Source: Flavobacteriales bacterium (GTDB taxonomy: Bacteria; Bacteroidota; Bacteroidia; NS11-12g; UBA955). Taken from it: a stretch of DNA of 36,332 nucleotides. The DNA lies in assembly GCA_947463095.1 (NCBI GenBank), contig CANHRE010000021.1, positions 1-36,332 of the forward strand. Reading direction: 5' to 3'. Positions within the stretch are counted from its first letter, which is position 1; every line of letters begins with the position of its first letter. Made by a program: the position numbers and the translations under genes. The notes under the pieces are model-generated. The model worked only from the letters and a program-made list of their open reading frames with translations. It had not been told where the DNA came from and did no database searches. This document shows, in pieces, positions 6,998-14,651 of the stretch.

Positions 6998-9900
6998 TTA
7001 GTTGATATTAAAGCGGATGCCGAGGCGGATGGTTCTGGGAGACGCATAGTTTCCGCCCTGGGTATTCAGCAACGCACGATACAGGTCAACATAGCTTTGG
7101 GCATTGATTTGACGCTGTATGGCCAATTGACCTTGGGGTGAGTTCAGGAAGCCGTCGTCTGTTGGCAATCCGGTGTAGCGGTAAACGCTTACAATGTTCC
7201 TGCCATTCAACGCATTTTCTACCCACAGGTATGCATTAGCCATAAGGGGACGTTTGCCAGTTCCGCGGTTGATTTCAAATGATTTGCTCAGGTTGCCATT
7301 GATGGTAAATTGCCAGGGCAAGCGCGCTCCGAAAGGCACGCCTTTAATCTGGGCGCGGTCAACAGCACCAATCTGAACAGGCTGCGTGGTTGGGGTAAAG
7401 GGTGCCCCGCTGATGGCGAAGAACATAAGATTCAGGTTGGTAAACTTGAATATTTCCTTACCGCTGATCCGTGGACCATTGTACAGATTCTTGCCGTATT
7501 TGTCTTTGCCACCTTCCCATCCGATGTTGAATACGCCCTTAATGGCATGACGAATATCCAGTTCACCCAAAGGAATCATGGTACGCAGGTTAGGCTGGTT
7601 GCTGGCAATAAGGGCCTGTTGAGAGTTAATGTTGGAACCTGTACCATCTGCAAACTGCAGGGTGTAGTTGGCGGTCAGGCTTACCGGGCCAAGCTGGGTA
7701 AGGATGTACTGCACGCGGAAGCTCTTCACGGTGCTGAAATCGATGTTTCGATAAGTTGAGTAGGTTACGGGATAACCTTGGTTGATCTGATACAAACCGA
7801 AGTCACCACGGATTTCACTGTAGCTGGCGGTAATTTCAATACCACTGGTTTTGCCGATTTGCTGTTTGAAACCAACTTCATAATCTGTTTTAATACGAGG
7901 CTTCAAGTCACCATTGGAGATCACACTTCCCTGACGGTTTTTCAGGTAGTACAATTCGTCAATGGTCAGGAACGAAGCGCCGGCATTGGGCCTCTGAGCC
8001 AATACATCATAGCTGGCATAGAATAATTTGGTTCTGTCAATAGGAAACTGGAACCAGATACGGGGCAGCATGTTGATGGCAGGAGTAAAGTCCTTGAAAG
8101 AAGCGGGCGTAATTTGTTGGTTGTTCGGATCCACCAAATACGGAGCGATGCGTCCATTACTGGTTTGGTTCGCCAGGATTTCGGGGTTAGTTACTTCGCC
8201 GCCATTGGCATCATACCACTGAACGCCATCGCGGTAGCCGATGATGCGTGTGGGGGAATTCATGTCGTTCACATAAACCTTATATGTTCCTTTGATGTTG
8301 TCGGGATGATTTACATTCAACCCATTCAGTTCACTCACTTCAGCAGCAGTTTTCATGGGGTACAGGCTGTATGGGTCATCAAGGACGCGCTGGTTGGCAT
8401 CATAGCGCTCCATGCGCAAGCCCACACGAAGTATCAGATCTTTATAGGCGAACTGATCCTGAACCCAAGCGGCCATATAAACTGGTTGGAATGCACCGAT
8501 GGTTCGGTTGTCGCGGTCGAAGATAAACTTATCGATGGCCGGACGACCGCGAACCTTATTACCCAGGTGGTCATATCCGAAGTAGGAAACGTATCCGTTT
8601 CCATTGTTGAGCAATTCATCGGCATTGAACATATTCAGATTGAACATGGACGGGCTCAATGCGTTAATGTCTATAAAGCTGGTTTCGTTGATGGCTTTAC
8701 CATAAACATCCTTAGCCCCCTGAGCAATCAATTTTTCGCGAAGGTTTTTGTCAAATGTGCTCTGCTCATTGCTGTTGATGAGGCGGTTGTAGCGCACGGT
8801 ATCCTGAAACACGCCCCACTGGTCATAAGAAAGGATGGGGTTGTTCACATCCAGTTCGGAGATGTGTTTGTTGGCAAGTTGTCGCATTAGAATCCAGAGG
8901 CCGTTGGCACCAAGTCCATAGCCGCGCTGAATTTCCTGCTCGTAGGTCAAACCGAACTGCACATCATGGGGAGTGCGCAGCTGGCCTTCAGCTTCTTTGC
9001 CTTTCACCTGGAATTCACCCATGGCGAAAACAGTGTAGCGTTCAGCCTGGCTCTTGCTCCAGTTGGCAGTTACGGTACCGGGTGTTGACCACAGAGAATA
9101 CACGTTTGGAGGGTTAAAGCCGTTCAACAGACCCTGATTGTTGATGATGGTATTGTCGTTGCGGATTTTCCCGCCCAAACCGGCCACATAATCATACAGG
9201 TTTCTGGTGTAATTGGCGCGAAGGGGATTCAGTCCGCTGGGGTTAAAGGTAACAAGGGTATCGGTGAACCCAATTTGTTCCCAGTAGTCACGGATATAAA
9301 CGATGTTACCGAATTGATCTTTCACCCTACGTGGTTGACGGTTGGGGTTGCCGCTCGCATCTCCATGAGAATAGGCGAATGCCTCGGTAGGATAGTGGGT
9401 AAAGGCGCCCAGATTCCCGTAATCGAAGTAGTTGTCCAAATGGTTGGCATCGCGGGTTTTTGAGGCATTGCTCTGGTAGTCGAAACGGATGGTATAGAAA
9501 GCATTCTGGATGGCAGAGCCTTCAGAGTTTTTCAATTTTTGGGTGAACCTGGCATAGGTACGCACAGTATTCGCGTCGGTACGGGGATTTAGCCCGTAGT
9601 TCATGATGGAATTGGTGGCAGAATAAGCGCTGGAACCGAAGTAGCTTCCAAAAACGGTGAAGTCTGTTTGCTTGTTGAACTGGTATACCAGTTTTCCTTG
9701 CAGGGCCGCGGTAGTGGCACCCGAGTTGGGTCTCGCCTTGAGCAATTCCATATCGCTATCGCGCAGGAAGTTGCCGGCGTGCACCAAGCCATTGGGGGTT
9801 GCCACCAGAGGGCGTTCTTCTATTTCGCGCAACTTGTCTTCTTTCACCACATAAACACCGGTTACCATAGGCGCGCGGTCTTTGGTATAGTTTCCGTTTC

Positions 9901-10741
9901 CTGAAACGGAGAAGCCGAGGCGAACGAATTCTTTTGATTTATTTCCTTTGTTGGCAATCAGCAAGGGACCTGAAAGGTAACCTTCCACCTGATTGTAACC
10001 GTAGGGGTCCAGTTGTTGAGAGGTGATGGCTTCAAGGCTGCCGATGTAATTCCGGGAAATACCACGCGTAGTTACACTGATGGCACCACCGGTAAAGTCA
10101 CCGTACTGGGCGGGAACACCACCCTGAATCACTGTTACCTGCTGTTGCCCTGCGAGGATGGAGGTTAGGTTACCGATAACGCGAACACCGTCCACATAAT
10201 AAGCTGTACCGTCGCTTCGCGAGCCTCGGAAAGAGATACCCTGCGAGGTGTTTACCACACCACCGGCGCTGGCAGTAACGATGTTTGCCACGCTGCGGCT
10301 GTTCATCTTAACAAGGTCATCGCGGGTAACAACAGCGGTATTTCCCGTGCGGTCAATCACCTTTTTCTGGGACCTACCTCGAATCACCAGGGTTTTCAGG
10401 TCGCTCGCCTTTGGAAACAGGCGAACGTTCTCTTCCTGGGGAACGTTTTCAACGATTTTCACAGACACAGAGTCTGTATTCATTTCGTTGAACGAGGTAA
10501 TCAGGGTGTAATTCCCCGGATCAATGGTTTTAAAGTAGTAGCGACCGCCATTTCCGCTGTTAGCCTTTCCGGCTTCCACCCCATCACGCACCAGCACAAG
10601 TGTGGCACCCACGATGGGCTGTTTGGTTTCAGCGTTGGTCACCACACCGCGCAGCTCCCCGTAATTGGTCTGTGCCTGAAGGCCGAAGGACATGCCTATA
10701 AAGGCTGTGGCGGCAAGCAGTGAACGTAGTGTTTTATTCAT
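6998..10741 (-). CDS. TonB-dependent outer membrane receptor with N-terminal carboxypeptidase-regulatory domain
   Basis: A 1247-residue TonB-dependent transporter. Residues 1-23 are a signal peptide ending LQAQ. Residues about 26-110 are a CarboxypepD_reg-like beta-sandwich (GELRGVVTNAETKQPIVGATL). The plug follows at about 112-225, with VVTRDDLVKMNSRSVANIV, SQGISFRGSRSDGTAYYVDGVRV and QGGVPAQYGDFTGGAISVTTRG. The remainder is a large barrel ending in IRLGIRFNIN with the aromatic/hydrophobic C-terminal pattern. No SusD partner lies next to it, so it is not a standard SusCD pair. Instead it heads the cargo/PorV operon. The substrate is unknown. A weak promoter-like TTTG-N21-TAAAACTG lies just upstream, but transcription may also enter from the dehydrogenase gene 47 nt away. 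Confidence 0.92.
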   Translation of the reverse strand: MNKTLRSLLAATAFIGMSFGLQAQTNYGELRGVVTNAETKQPIVGATLVLVRDGVEAGKANSGNGGRYYFKTIDPGNYTLITSFNEMNTDSVSVKIVENVPQEENVRLFPKASDLKTLVIRGRSQKKVIDRTGNTAVVTRDDLVKMNSRSVANIVTASAGGVVNTSQGISFRGSRSDGTAYYVDGVRVIGNLTSILAGQQQVTVIQGGVPAQYGDFTGGAISVTTRGISRNYIGSLEAITSQQLDPYGYNQVEGYLSGPLLIANKGNKSKEFVRLGFSVSGNGNYTKDRAPMVTGVYVVKEDKLREIEERPLVATPNGLVHAGNFLRDSDMELLKARPNSGATTAALQGKLVYQFNKQTDFTVFGSYFGSSAYSATNSIMNYGLNPRTDANTVRTYARFTQKLKNSEGSAIQNAFYTIRFDYQSNASKTRDANHLDNYFDYGNLGAFTHYPTEAFAYSHGDASGNPNRQPRRVKDQFGNIVYIRDYWEQIGFTDTLVTFNPSGLNPLRANYTRNLYDYVAGLGGKIRNDNTIINNQGLLNGFNPPNVYSLWSTPGTVTANWSKSQAERYTVFAMGEFQVKGKEAEGQLRTPHDVQFGLTYEQEIQRGYGLGANGLWILMRQLANKHISELDVNNPILSYDQWGVFQDTVRYNRLINSNEQSTFDKNLREKLIAQGAKDVYGKAINETSFIDINALSPSMFNLNMFNADELLNNGNGYVSYFGYDHLGNKVRGRPAIDKFIFDRDNRTIGAFQPVYMAAWVQDQFAYKDLILRVGLRMERYDANQRVLDDPYSLYPMKTAAEVSELNGLNVNHPDNIKGTYKVYVNDMNSPTRIIGYRDGVQWYDANGGEVTNPEILANQTSNGRIAPYLVDPNNQQITPASFKDFTPAINMLPRIWFQFPIDRTKLFYASYDVLAQRPNAGASFLTIDELYYLKNRQGSVISNGDLKPRIKTDYEVGFKQQIGKTSGIEITASYSEIRGDFGLYQINQGYPVTYSTYRNIDFSTVKSFRVQYILTQLGPVSLTANYTLQFADGTGSNINSQQALIASNQPNLRTMIPLGELDIRHAIKGVFNIGWEGGKDKYGKNLYNGPRISGKEIFKFTNLNLMFFAISGAPFTPTTQPVQIGAVDRAQIKGVPFGARLPWQFTINGNLSKSFEINRGTGKRPLMANAYLWVENALNGRNIVSVYRYTGLPTDDGFLNSPQGQLAIQRQINAQSYVDLYRALLNTQGGNYASPRTIRLGIRFNIN

Positions 10742-10788
10742 ACTCTGATTATCTCTTTTACAGTTTTAGAGCAAGGGCGCAAATTCCC

Positions 10789-11766
10789 TCAAATTTTGTA
10801 ATATTCCAATAGTGTTGGCAGCATTTGAGATTCTCGATTGAACCAACGGATAATTCGAGCAGCGAGTACTCCCGAAATACGCTCGTATGATTCGGTGCTC
10901 CATCCGCCCACATGCGGGGTAAAGAGCACCTGATCCATGCTGAGCAGCAGGTCAAACCATTTTTTATCATCGGCGGCAAGTGCACTGGGGGGTTCTTTTT
11001 CAAGCACATCAGCTGCAAAGCCTCTGAGCATGCCACTTTGAAGGGCTTCGGCTACATGCTTTGTACGCACTACCGGTCCGCGGCTCAGGTTTAACAGGTA
11101 CAACGGTTTCCGGAATCTGCGCAGGTAATCGGCATCCACCATAAAGCGTGTTTCGTTGGTGAGAGGAACATGCAGGCTCAGTACATCGGCCTCCCGAAAC
11201 AGCTCATCCATATCGGTTTGGCGCACATGGGCTACCTGCTCTATCGTCTTGTAGGGGTCATAGGCCAGCACCTGCACACCAAAGCCGTATAATCGTCCGG
11301 CAAAGGCGCTGCCGGTATATCCGAATCCTAGGATGCCCACGGTTTTACCTTTCAACTCGGCACCACGGTTTCCTTCGCGGTCCCAAATACCACTGCGCAC
11401 CTCACGGTCGCCTTTGGCAATATTGGCCAGGAGGCTCAACAGCATTCCGAGCGTTTGCTCGCCAACGGCGTCGCTGTTGGCACCACCGGCATGCACAATA
11501 CCAACACCATGATGAGTACAATCTTTTTCGTTGATGTTGTCAGTGCCGGCGCCAGCGCGGGCTATCAGGCGCAAACGGGGCGCTGCTGAAAGAAATGCAT
11601 CGTCAACATACAACTTACTGCGCAGCACCAGCACCATACAATCAGCAGCCAGTGCGCGGGCTTCATCGCTGCTGCAATCAGGACGGTACAACGGCTCAAA
11701 ACCTGCGGCTTCGAGTGCTTCCATCAGCAGCGGATGAACATCATCTATGATCAATACCTTGTTCAT
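10789..11766 (-). CDS. D-isomer-specific 2-hydroxyacid dehydrogenase (phosphoglycerate dehydrogenase-like)
   Basis: A 325-residue NAD-dependent dehydrogenase of the D-2-hydroxyacid family. The Rossmann motif GFGYTG is at residues 147-152. The catalytic triad is visible: Arg229 in NLSRGPVV, Glu258 in VLEKEPP and His285 in TPHVGGWS. The Arg-Glu distance of 29 equals that of E. coli SerA. The length fits the short forms that lack the regulatory ACT domain of full SerA. The N-terminus ARAGAGTDNINEKDC matches the 3-phosphoglycerate dehydrogenase branch better than formate or glycerate dehydrogenase, so serine synthesis is plausible. No serC or serB is adjacent, so I leave the symbol empty. It lies 47 nt upstream of the TonB receptor gene on the same strand. 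Confidence 0.9.
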   Translation of the reverse strand: MNKVLIIDDVHPLLMEALEAAGFEPLYRPDCSSDEARALAADCMVLVLRSKLYVDDAFLSAAPRLRLIARAGAGTDNINEKDCTHHGVGIVHAGGANSDAVGEQTLGMLLSLLANIAKGDREVRSGIWDREGNRGAELKGKTVGILGFGYTGSAFAGRLYGFGVQVLAYDPYKTIEQVAHVRQTDMDELFREADVLSLHVPLTNETRFMVDADYLRRFRKPLYLLNLSRGPVVRTKHVAEALQSGMLRGFAADVLEKEPPSALAADDKKWFDLLLSMDQVLFTPHVGGWSTESYERISGVLAARIIRWFNRESQMLPTLLEYYKI

Positions 11767-11792
11767 GAGACCGTTTTTTCGGTTTGTTGATT

Positions 11793-11800
11793 CGAAGTTA
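11793..11800 (-). promoter_or_regulatory. Candidate -7 element for the 2-hydroxyacid dehydrogenase gene
   Basis: TAACTTCG on the minus strand matches TAnnTTTG with one mismatch and lies 26 nt before the ATG at 11766. No -33 TTTG was found at a normal distance. The same TTCG variant recurs upstream of two other genes in this window. Confidence 0.35.
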
Positions 11801-11830
11801 ACAGCCTAAACCCGCCCTTGTATGCGGTCT

Positions 11831-11876
11831 TTGAACAACGAGGTGAGCGGATTGAACAACGGGCGCTGACTCACCT
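11831..11876. repeat. Direct repeat nested in an inverted repeat at the biotin carboxylase 3' end
   Basis: TTGAACAACG occurs at 11831-11840 and 11852-11861, exactly 21 bp apart. AGGTGAG (11841-11847) and CTCACCT (11870-11876) form a 7-bp inverted repeat that overlaps the biotin carboxylase stop codon. No T-run follows on the minus strand, so it is not a standard terminator. It could be a 3' processing structure or an operator. Confidence 0.35.
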
Positions 11877-13385
11877 TTTACGTTCACGACGGCTTTTCCA
11901 GTTGCTTTCTGCCGCCGGAACCTGGGCTGTTGCGTTTTGAGGTGCGTTGGTTGCAGCGCGGCGGCTCCAGGCGAATGCAGCAGCGATGGCGGCAGCCGCT
12001 TCTTCTTCTGCTTCGAAGGCGTGATGGTCGAGGTATTCCGGCTTGAAATGCCGACCGATAAAGCCGGTGTCAAAGTTGCCGGAAACAAAAGCTTCATGCT
12101 TCATCACAAAAGCGCCAAAGGCCAGGGTGCTGGCAATGCCAGACAGGCGGTATTCTGAAATGGCCCGCAGCATGCGCCCCAGGGCTTCCTCGCGGCTACT
12201 ACCCCACACAATGAGTTTGGCAATCATGTTGTCGTAGTAAATGGGAATCTCCATGCCGGCTTCCATGGCATCGTCCACACGGATACCGGGGCCTTTAGGT
12301 ATAGCGTATTCGGTAATGATGCCTATATCCGGCAGGAAGTTGTTGGCCGGATCTTCGGCGCAAACCCGCAGTTCTATGGCATGTCCGTTGATCTTCAGGT
12401 CATCCTGGGTGAAACTGAGTGGCAGACCAGCCGCCACGCGGATTTGTTCCTGCACCAGGTCAATACCGGTAATCATTTCGGTAACAGGATGCTCCACCTG
12501 CAGGCGGGTATTCATTTCCAGAAAATAGAAATTCCCGTCGTTGCCCACCAGAAATTCCACGGTTCCGGCACCGGTATAGTTACAGGCGCGGGCTACATTC
12601 ACGGCGGCTGTACCCATCCTGTGGCGCAATGCCTCATCCAGCGCGGTGCTGGGAGCCTCTTCCACCAATTTCTGGTGGCGGCGTTGTATAGAACATTCGC
12701 GCTCAAACAGATGGCATATGTTGCCTTGCTGGTCGGCAATAATCTGAAATTCGATGTGGCGTGGCCCGCCGACATACTTCTCAATAAATACCGAGTCGTC
12801 GCCGAAGGCGCTGCGCGCTTCACTCTGCGCCCTGCCTAGTTCGTCTATAAAATCTTCGGCGCGTTCAACGATACGCATTCCCTTTCCACCACCGCCGGCA
12901 CTGGCTTTTACCAATACTGGAAAGCCAATTTGACGGGCAATGTTCAGGGCTGATTCGGGGTCGTTGATGGCCTCGTTAATGCCTGGCACCAAGGGTACAC
13001 CGAACTTCTCAACGGCCTGCTTGGCGCCGATTTTACTGCCCATCACCTCCATGGCTTCCGGAGAGGGGCCAATGAGTGAAATTCCTGCTGTTCTGAGGGC
13101 GCGAGCAAAAGAGGCATTTTCCGACAAAAAGCCGTAGCCAGGATGAACGGCCTGCGCACCTGTTTGTTTGCACACCTCGATGATGGCGTCACCCCTGAGG
13201 TAGCTTTGGTTGCTTGGCCCCGGGCCGATGCAAAAAGCCTCGTCGGCATAGCGCACATGAAGGGCATTGCGGTCGGCTTCGCTGTACACTGCCACCGTGC
13301 GTATGCCCATCTCGCGGCAGGCACGCATTACACGAATGGCAATCTCTCCGCGGTTTGCAACCAGTATCTTGTTAAACAGGGCCAC
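11871..13385 (-). CDS. accC: Biotin carboxylase subunit of acetyl-/acyl-CoA carboxylase
   Basis: Catalyses ATP- and bicarbonate-dependent carboxylation of biotin on a carrier protein, the first half-reaction of acetyl- or propionyl-CoA carboxylase. The domains are in the standard order: N-terminal biotin carboxylase domain (FNKILVANRGEIAIR), ATP-grasp with glycine loop KASAGGGGKGM at about 160-170, and the catalytic segment EMNTRLQVEHPVTE with Glu290, Asn292, Arg294 and Glu298. The start is taken as GTG at 13385, 11 nt after the upstream stop, because it gives the family N-terminus (504 aa). An in-frame ATG at 13445 would overlap the upstream gene by 49 nt and add 20 non-family residues. The C-terminus extends about 50 residues beyond E. 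coli AccC and is Ala- and then Arg-rich. The carrier and carboxyltransferase genes are not in the window. Confidence 0.92.
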   Translation of the reverse strand: MALFNKILVANRGEIAIRVMRACREMGIRTVAVYSEADRNALHVRYADEAFCIGPGPSNQSYLRGDAIIEVCKQTGAQAVHPGYGFLSENASFARALRTAGISLIGPSPEAMEVMGSKIGAKQAVEKFGVPLVPGINEAINDPESALNIARQIGFPVLVKASAGGGGKGMRIVERAEDFIDELGRAQSEARSAFGDDSVFIEKYVGGPRHIEFQIIADQQGNICHLFERECSIQRRHQKLVEEAPSTALDEALRHRMGTAAVNVARACNYTGAGTVEFLVGNDGNFYFLEMNTRLQVEHPVTEMITGIDLVQEQIRVAAGLPLSFTQDDLKINGHAIELRVCAEDPANNFLPDIGIITEYAIPKGPGIRVDDAMEAGMEIPIYYDNMIAKLIVWGSSREEALGRMLRAISEYRLSGIASTLAFGAFVMKHEAFVSGNFDTGFIGRHFKPEYLDHHAFEAEEEAAAAIAAAFAWSRRAATNAPQNATAQVPAAESNWKSRRERKR

Positions 13386-13396
13386 CGTATTTGCTG

Positions 13397-13870
13397 TTAG
13401 TCCTGGTCTTTGAAAGGTTCTTCCAACATGGGAAGCTTGATCCACTGGCGCTCAGCATCACTTACCGCTGAAATGCCCCAGAAGCCCCCATCAGCGTGGG
13501 CGATGTAATGGGCAAATTCGCGAAGACTTTTATAAAGCTGTCGTGCGAAATGTTTCTCGAGCTGGGGGAAAATGAGGTTCAGGCGCTGCAGCAATCCGCT
13601 GAGCATGTCCTGACGTTCTTCCGTATTTTCGGGAAGTGATACCAGCATATGCCTAAGGTGGGCAGCCAGGTCATGGTCGAGTTCTGCGTACAAGGCACGC
13701 AGCTCATATTGTTCTGAAAAGGTTTTGGTATGCACCAGTTCCAGGATGCGCTGCTGTTCTTCCAGCTGCACATGGCCGTCGGCACCGGCAATAAGTATAC
13801 TTACGTAAACAGGGGCCTGGAGCACCAGATTTTTCTCTTCTTCTGATAAATGATGGATGTGGTCGAGCAT
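13397..13870 (-). CDS. TerB-like helical protein, function unknown
   Basis: A 157-residue soluble, mostly helical protein. The segment AGADGHVQLEEQQRIL at about 28-43 has the Asp-Gly...Glu-Glu pattern of TerB-type (tellurite-resistance B fold) domains. It is preceded by a helix with PVYVSILIAG. The C-terminal motif HADGGFWGISAVSDAERQW looks like a conserved family signature, but I cannot name the family. There is no signal peptide or membrane segment. It lies 11 nt upstream of the biotin carboxylase start and is divergent from ccmB (38 nt between start codons). The TerB assignment is tentative and a role in fatty acid metabolism is only suggested by context. Confidence 0.7.
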   Translation of the reverse strand: MLDHIHHLSEEEKNLVLQAPVYVSILIAGADGHVQLEEQQRILELVHTKTFSEQYELRALYAELDHDLAAHLRHMLVSLPENTEERQDMLSGLLQRLNLIFPQLEKHFARQLYKSLREFAHYIAHADGGFWGISAVSDAERQWIKLPMLEEPFKDQD

Positions 13871-13884
13871 TGGAATGAGCTAAA

Positions 13885-13892
13885 TAACTTTG
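13885..13892 (+). promoter_or_regulatory. -7 promoter element of ccmB
   Basis: TAACTTTG matches TAnnTTTG perfectly. It ends 16 nt before the GTG start and lies in the 38-nt gap between divergent genes. No -33 TTTG was seen at a normal distance, and the region it would occupy is inside the start of the divergent gene. Confidence 0.5.
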
Positions 13893-13908
13893 CGAAATAA
13901 CTAAAAAG

Positions 13909-14568
13909 GTGGCAAGGCGGCACAAAACTCTTCAACTGATTCGCGCCGAATGGCAAAGTGACCTAAGTCAGAAAGCTGTTTTAGCAGGTGTTCTGCTGCA
14001 GCTGTTCACCACGGTTCTGGTGTGTTATCTGGCGGTTCAGGTGATGCCTGTTCCGGTTTGGAATGCCATGTTCTGGATTTTGGTGCTTACCGGAACCATG
14101 CAGGGTATTGTGAAGAACTTTATTGCCGTACCCGCCGGTCGCTGGCTATACCTGTATCAGCTTTGCGAACCAGGTTCGCTCATCCTTGCCAAGATCATCT
14201 ACAACAGCCTGGTGATGACGGTTTTATTGCTGGGCACACTGTTGATGTATTCTTTCTTTTTGGGTTTTTATGCCCCTCAATGGTGGCCTTACCTGCTCAG
14301 CGTATGGCTTACCGGTCTGGGCGTGAGTACGGTTCTTACCCTTGTTTCTGCCATATCCGCCAAAACAAGGCATGCCGGCCTGATTGCGCCCGTGCTTAGC
14401 CTTCCTGTGATTATCCCCGTACTTCTGGCCGGGATGAGTGCCAGCAGGAAATGCCTGGAATCCTTTCTTCCGGAAGCTTTTTACAAAGACTTGCTGGTGA
14501 TCATCACCCTGGATGCCCTGCTGATATACCTGAGCCTCATCCTGTTCGGCTTTGTGTGGCGCGAATAG
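13909..14568 (+). CDS. ccmB: Heme exporter protein B (CcmB), cytochrome c maturation
   Basis: CcmB is the membrane permease subunit of the CcmAB(C) transporter of system I cytochrome c maturation. It is an integral membrane protein of 219 residues, the typical length, with about six hydrophobic segments at roughly 21-45, 50-66, 92-116, 124-147, 154-174 and 195-216. Family-like features are the N-terminal AEWQSDLSQKAVLAGVLL (compare LLEWRQKYALNGILLY), WNAMFWILVL, the RWLYLYQL loop and LILAKIIYNSLVM. The start is GTG at 13909. A stop lies in frame at 13885-13887 and no ATG is available. No ccmA, ccmC or other ccm gene is adjacent, which is unusual because ccmB is often followed by ccmC in this phylum. 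Confidence 0.82.
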   Translation: MARRHKTLQLIRAEWQSDLSQKAVLAGVLLQLFTTVLVCYLAVQVMPVPVWNAMFWILVLTGTMQGIVKNFIAVPAGRWLYLYQLCEPGSLILAKIIYNSLVMTVLLLGTLLMYSFFLGFYAPQWWPYLLSVWLTGLGVSTVLTLVSAISAKTRHAGLIAPVLSLPVIIPVLLAGMSASRKCLESFLPEAFYKDLLVIITLDALLIYLSLILFGFVWRE

Positions 14569-14573
14569 TCTTC

Positions 14574-14644
14574 TGATATCATGCCGATGTCCGGGCTGCT
14601 TGACAACTGTTCCGATACAATTCTTTAGATTCGCCATGATATCA
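14574..14644. repeat. Paired palindromes TGATATCA, 63 bp apart
   Basis: TGATATCA is present at 14574-14581 and 14637-14644; the second is extended to ATGATATCAT. The spacing of 63 bp is six helical turns. The candidate promoter for the downstream secreted protein lies between them and its start site falls on the second copy. This is compatible with a looping repressor site, but no regulator is known. Confidence 0.35.
14600..14633 (+). promoter_or_regulatory. Candidate promoter of the T9SS protein/GH53 operon
   Basis: TTG at 14600-14602, a 23-nt spacer, and TAGATTCG at 14626-14633 (one mismatch to TAnnTTTG). The ATG of the first gene is 18 nt further on. Confidence 0.4.
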
Positions 14645-14651
14645 TCAGCCT

